The position numbers were made by a program, and so were the translations under genes. The notes below the pieces were generated by a model that saw only the letters and a list, made by a program, of their open reading frames with translations, was not told the origin of the DNA and made no database searches. A stretch of 6,382 nt of DNA, from NCBI GenBank assembly GCA_905235345.1, contig CAJOLO010000090.1:1-6382 (forward strand), read 5' to 3'. The number at the start of each line of letters is the position of its first letter. Positions within the stretch are counted from its first letter, which is position 1. This stretch comes from an uncultured Lachnospiraceae bacterium. Lineage in GTDB: Bacteria > Bacillota > Clostridia > Lachnospirales > Lachnospiraceae. This document shows positions 5,570 to 6,382 of this stretch, piece after piece.

Positions 5570-6262
5570 TCATAATCTCAACTTCAAGCCCGTTGAGCTT
5601 TCGCGATTTTTTATTTCCTGATTACCACTCCACTCTTCATCCTTCCAATGGTTTTCGTTTTCAGAATCATTATTATCATTTCTCTCATTGTAAGTTCTTG
5701 ACACATGCTGTCTGCTCCACTCGTCTCTTGCTTCTTTCGCAGCCTGTTTTTCATCCCATGTCTGAGTTTGGTTATAACCCCAAGGATCTGCCTTGACGTC
5801 TGCAGTCGATGTCATATCATAGCTCTCATTTCCATCCCATGCATAAGAAGGCGGAACATTAGGCGATTCCTTTTTTCCCGATGAAACAAAACTAAAAATC
5901 AAAAGACCGGTCATTAAAATTGCCAATCCGTCTACTATCAATGTGAATACGAGCATAAATCCACTCTTTCCTTTACACCAGACAGTATTAGGTTTTTCAG
6001 GAAGATAATATCCCTCAACCACCTGTCCCAATTCACCATTAAACTGATTAAGGATCAACTCAGCCGAAACCTTCTCCCCCTTATCATTTATATAAAAACA
6101 TTCATAATCACATCCGGATCTTATTCTGGGAGTGATCTGACTTATTTCAGCATTAACCTTTATTCCGTTTTTCAGATAATTATTTCCTGTTGGATCAAAT
6201 GTTATTAAATAGGCAAATATCCACATTGCTATTGTAATAAGTACAAACTTTAATTTTTCCAT
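5570..6262 (-). CDS. Two-pass membrane protein with long hydrophilic tail, DUF3592-like architecture
   Basis: Function unknown; 230 residues. A membrane segment at about 5-22 is followed by an external domain of about 78 residues (23-100), a second membrane segment (101-126), and a charged, low-complexity tail of about 100 residues (127-230). MEKLK before the first helix and SSGKK after the second suggest that both ends are cytoplasmic. The external domain has a KVNAEI strand, a central CDYECFYIND and the ending VVEGYYLPEKPNTVW. This recalls the V-x-V-Y-Y-DP-x-NP ending of DUF3592-type domains, so the family is a suggestion only. Three external cysteines (51, 55, 96) could form a disulfide. 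The tail is rich in Asn, Glu, Asp, Ser and Trp, probably disordered. The ATG at 6262 has GGAG seven bases upstream (6270-6273). No convincing promoter is visible. A strong terminator follows. Confidence 0.85.
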   Translation of the reverse strand: MEKLKFVLITIAMWIFAYLITFDPTGNNYLKNGIKVNAEISQITPRIRSGCDYECFYINDKGEKVSAELILNQFNGELGQVVEGYYLPEKPNTVWCKGKSGFMLVFTLIVDGLAILMTGLLIFSFVSSGKKESPNVPPSYAWDGNESYDMTSTADVKADPWGYNQTQTWDEKQAAKEARDEWSRQHVSRTYNERNDNNDSENENHWKDEEWSGNQEIKNRESSTGLKLRL

Positions 6263-6382
6263 ATATTTTCTCCATAATATAATCTAGTGCTTCAGTTTCT
6301 AATTAACTCGACTAATAACTTGCCTGCTTTCTCGAATAGCGCAGGTCAAAAAGCCTCGACATGTCTTCGTTCCACTACGGTC
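6263..6382. other. Right-edge region: short open frame and hairpin, identity unknown
   Basis: On the minus strand one frame is open from the edge to a TAG at about 6300, with RSGTKTCRGF followed by LTCAIRESRQ. It could be the 3' end of an upstream gene or a chance frame in a repeat. A second frame reads TVVERRHVEAF and stops sooner. The stretch is richer in G+C than the AT-rich bases next to the 230-residue gene. It contains a hairpin at 6319-6350: CCTGC/GCAGG extended by a few pairs past a one-base bulge, with no T-run. No promoter for the 230-residue gene is convincing, because the TATATT near 6276-6281 would start transcription inside the ribosome site. Confidence 0.3.

Noticed and set aside
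6270..6300. Promoter with a TATATT or TATTAT box directly before the 230-residue gene
   Set aside because: No -35 partner at suitable spacing, and transcription from it would begin inside the GGAG ribosome site.

Overview
The window looks like chromosomal DNA of a low-G+C Gram-positive anaerobe, most likely a gut or rumen member of the Lachnospiraceae (Clostridia). The pointers are a secreted protein that combines an EF-hand-like loop, leucine-rich repeats (LRRs) and InlB B-repeats, a clostridial-type MATE transporter, strong GGAGG-like ribosome binding sites and AT-rich intergenic DNA. This assignment is inferred from protein style, not from a marker gene.

Every supported gene is on the minus strand, so transcription runs from the right edge to the left. 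From right to left: an edge stretch of about 120 bases with a short open frame and a hairpin, identity unknown; a 230-residue protein with two membrane segments and a long hydrophilic tail, similar in architecture to DUF3592-type proteins (5570-6262), closed by a rho-independent terminator (5481-5524); a MATE-family multidrug/Na+ antiporter (3922-5292) behind a perfect consensus sigma-A-type promoter (5344-5372); an aldo/keto reductase with a complete catalytic tetrad (2806-3732); a large secreted LRR protein (118-2580); and the first 24 codons of another gene that runs off the left edge (1-73).

The five main genes do not form an obvious pathway. Gaps of 189-277 bases and the terminator suggest mostly separate transcription units. 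The exception is the left-edge gene, which starts 44 bases after the LRR gene with its own good ribosome binding site and no terminator between, so it may be co-transcribed with it.

Four reading frames can be opened further upstream than the likely true starts. For the LRR, reductase and MATE genes I chose internal ATG codons because each has a well-spaced Shine-Dalgarno sequence.

The most distinctive object is the LRR protein. It carries 18 uninterrupted 21-residue nested (IRREKO-type) repeats with a cysteine at the same position in 17 of them. It also has a nearly identical 101-base duplication, a second unrelated LRR class at the C-terminus, and no recognisable cell-wall anchor. I see no CRISPR, rRNA, tRNA, insertion sequence or clear new defence or biosynthetic system.
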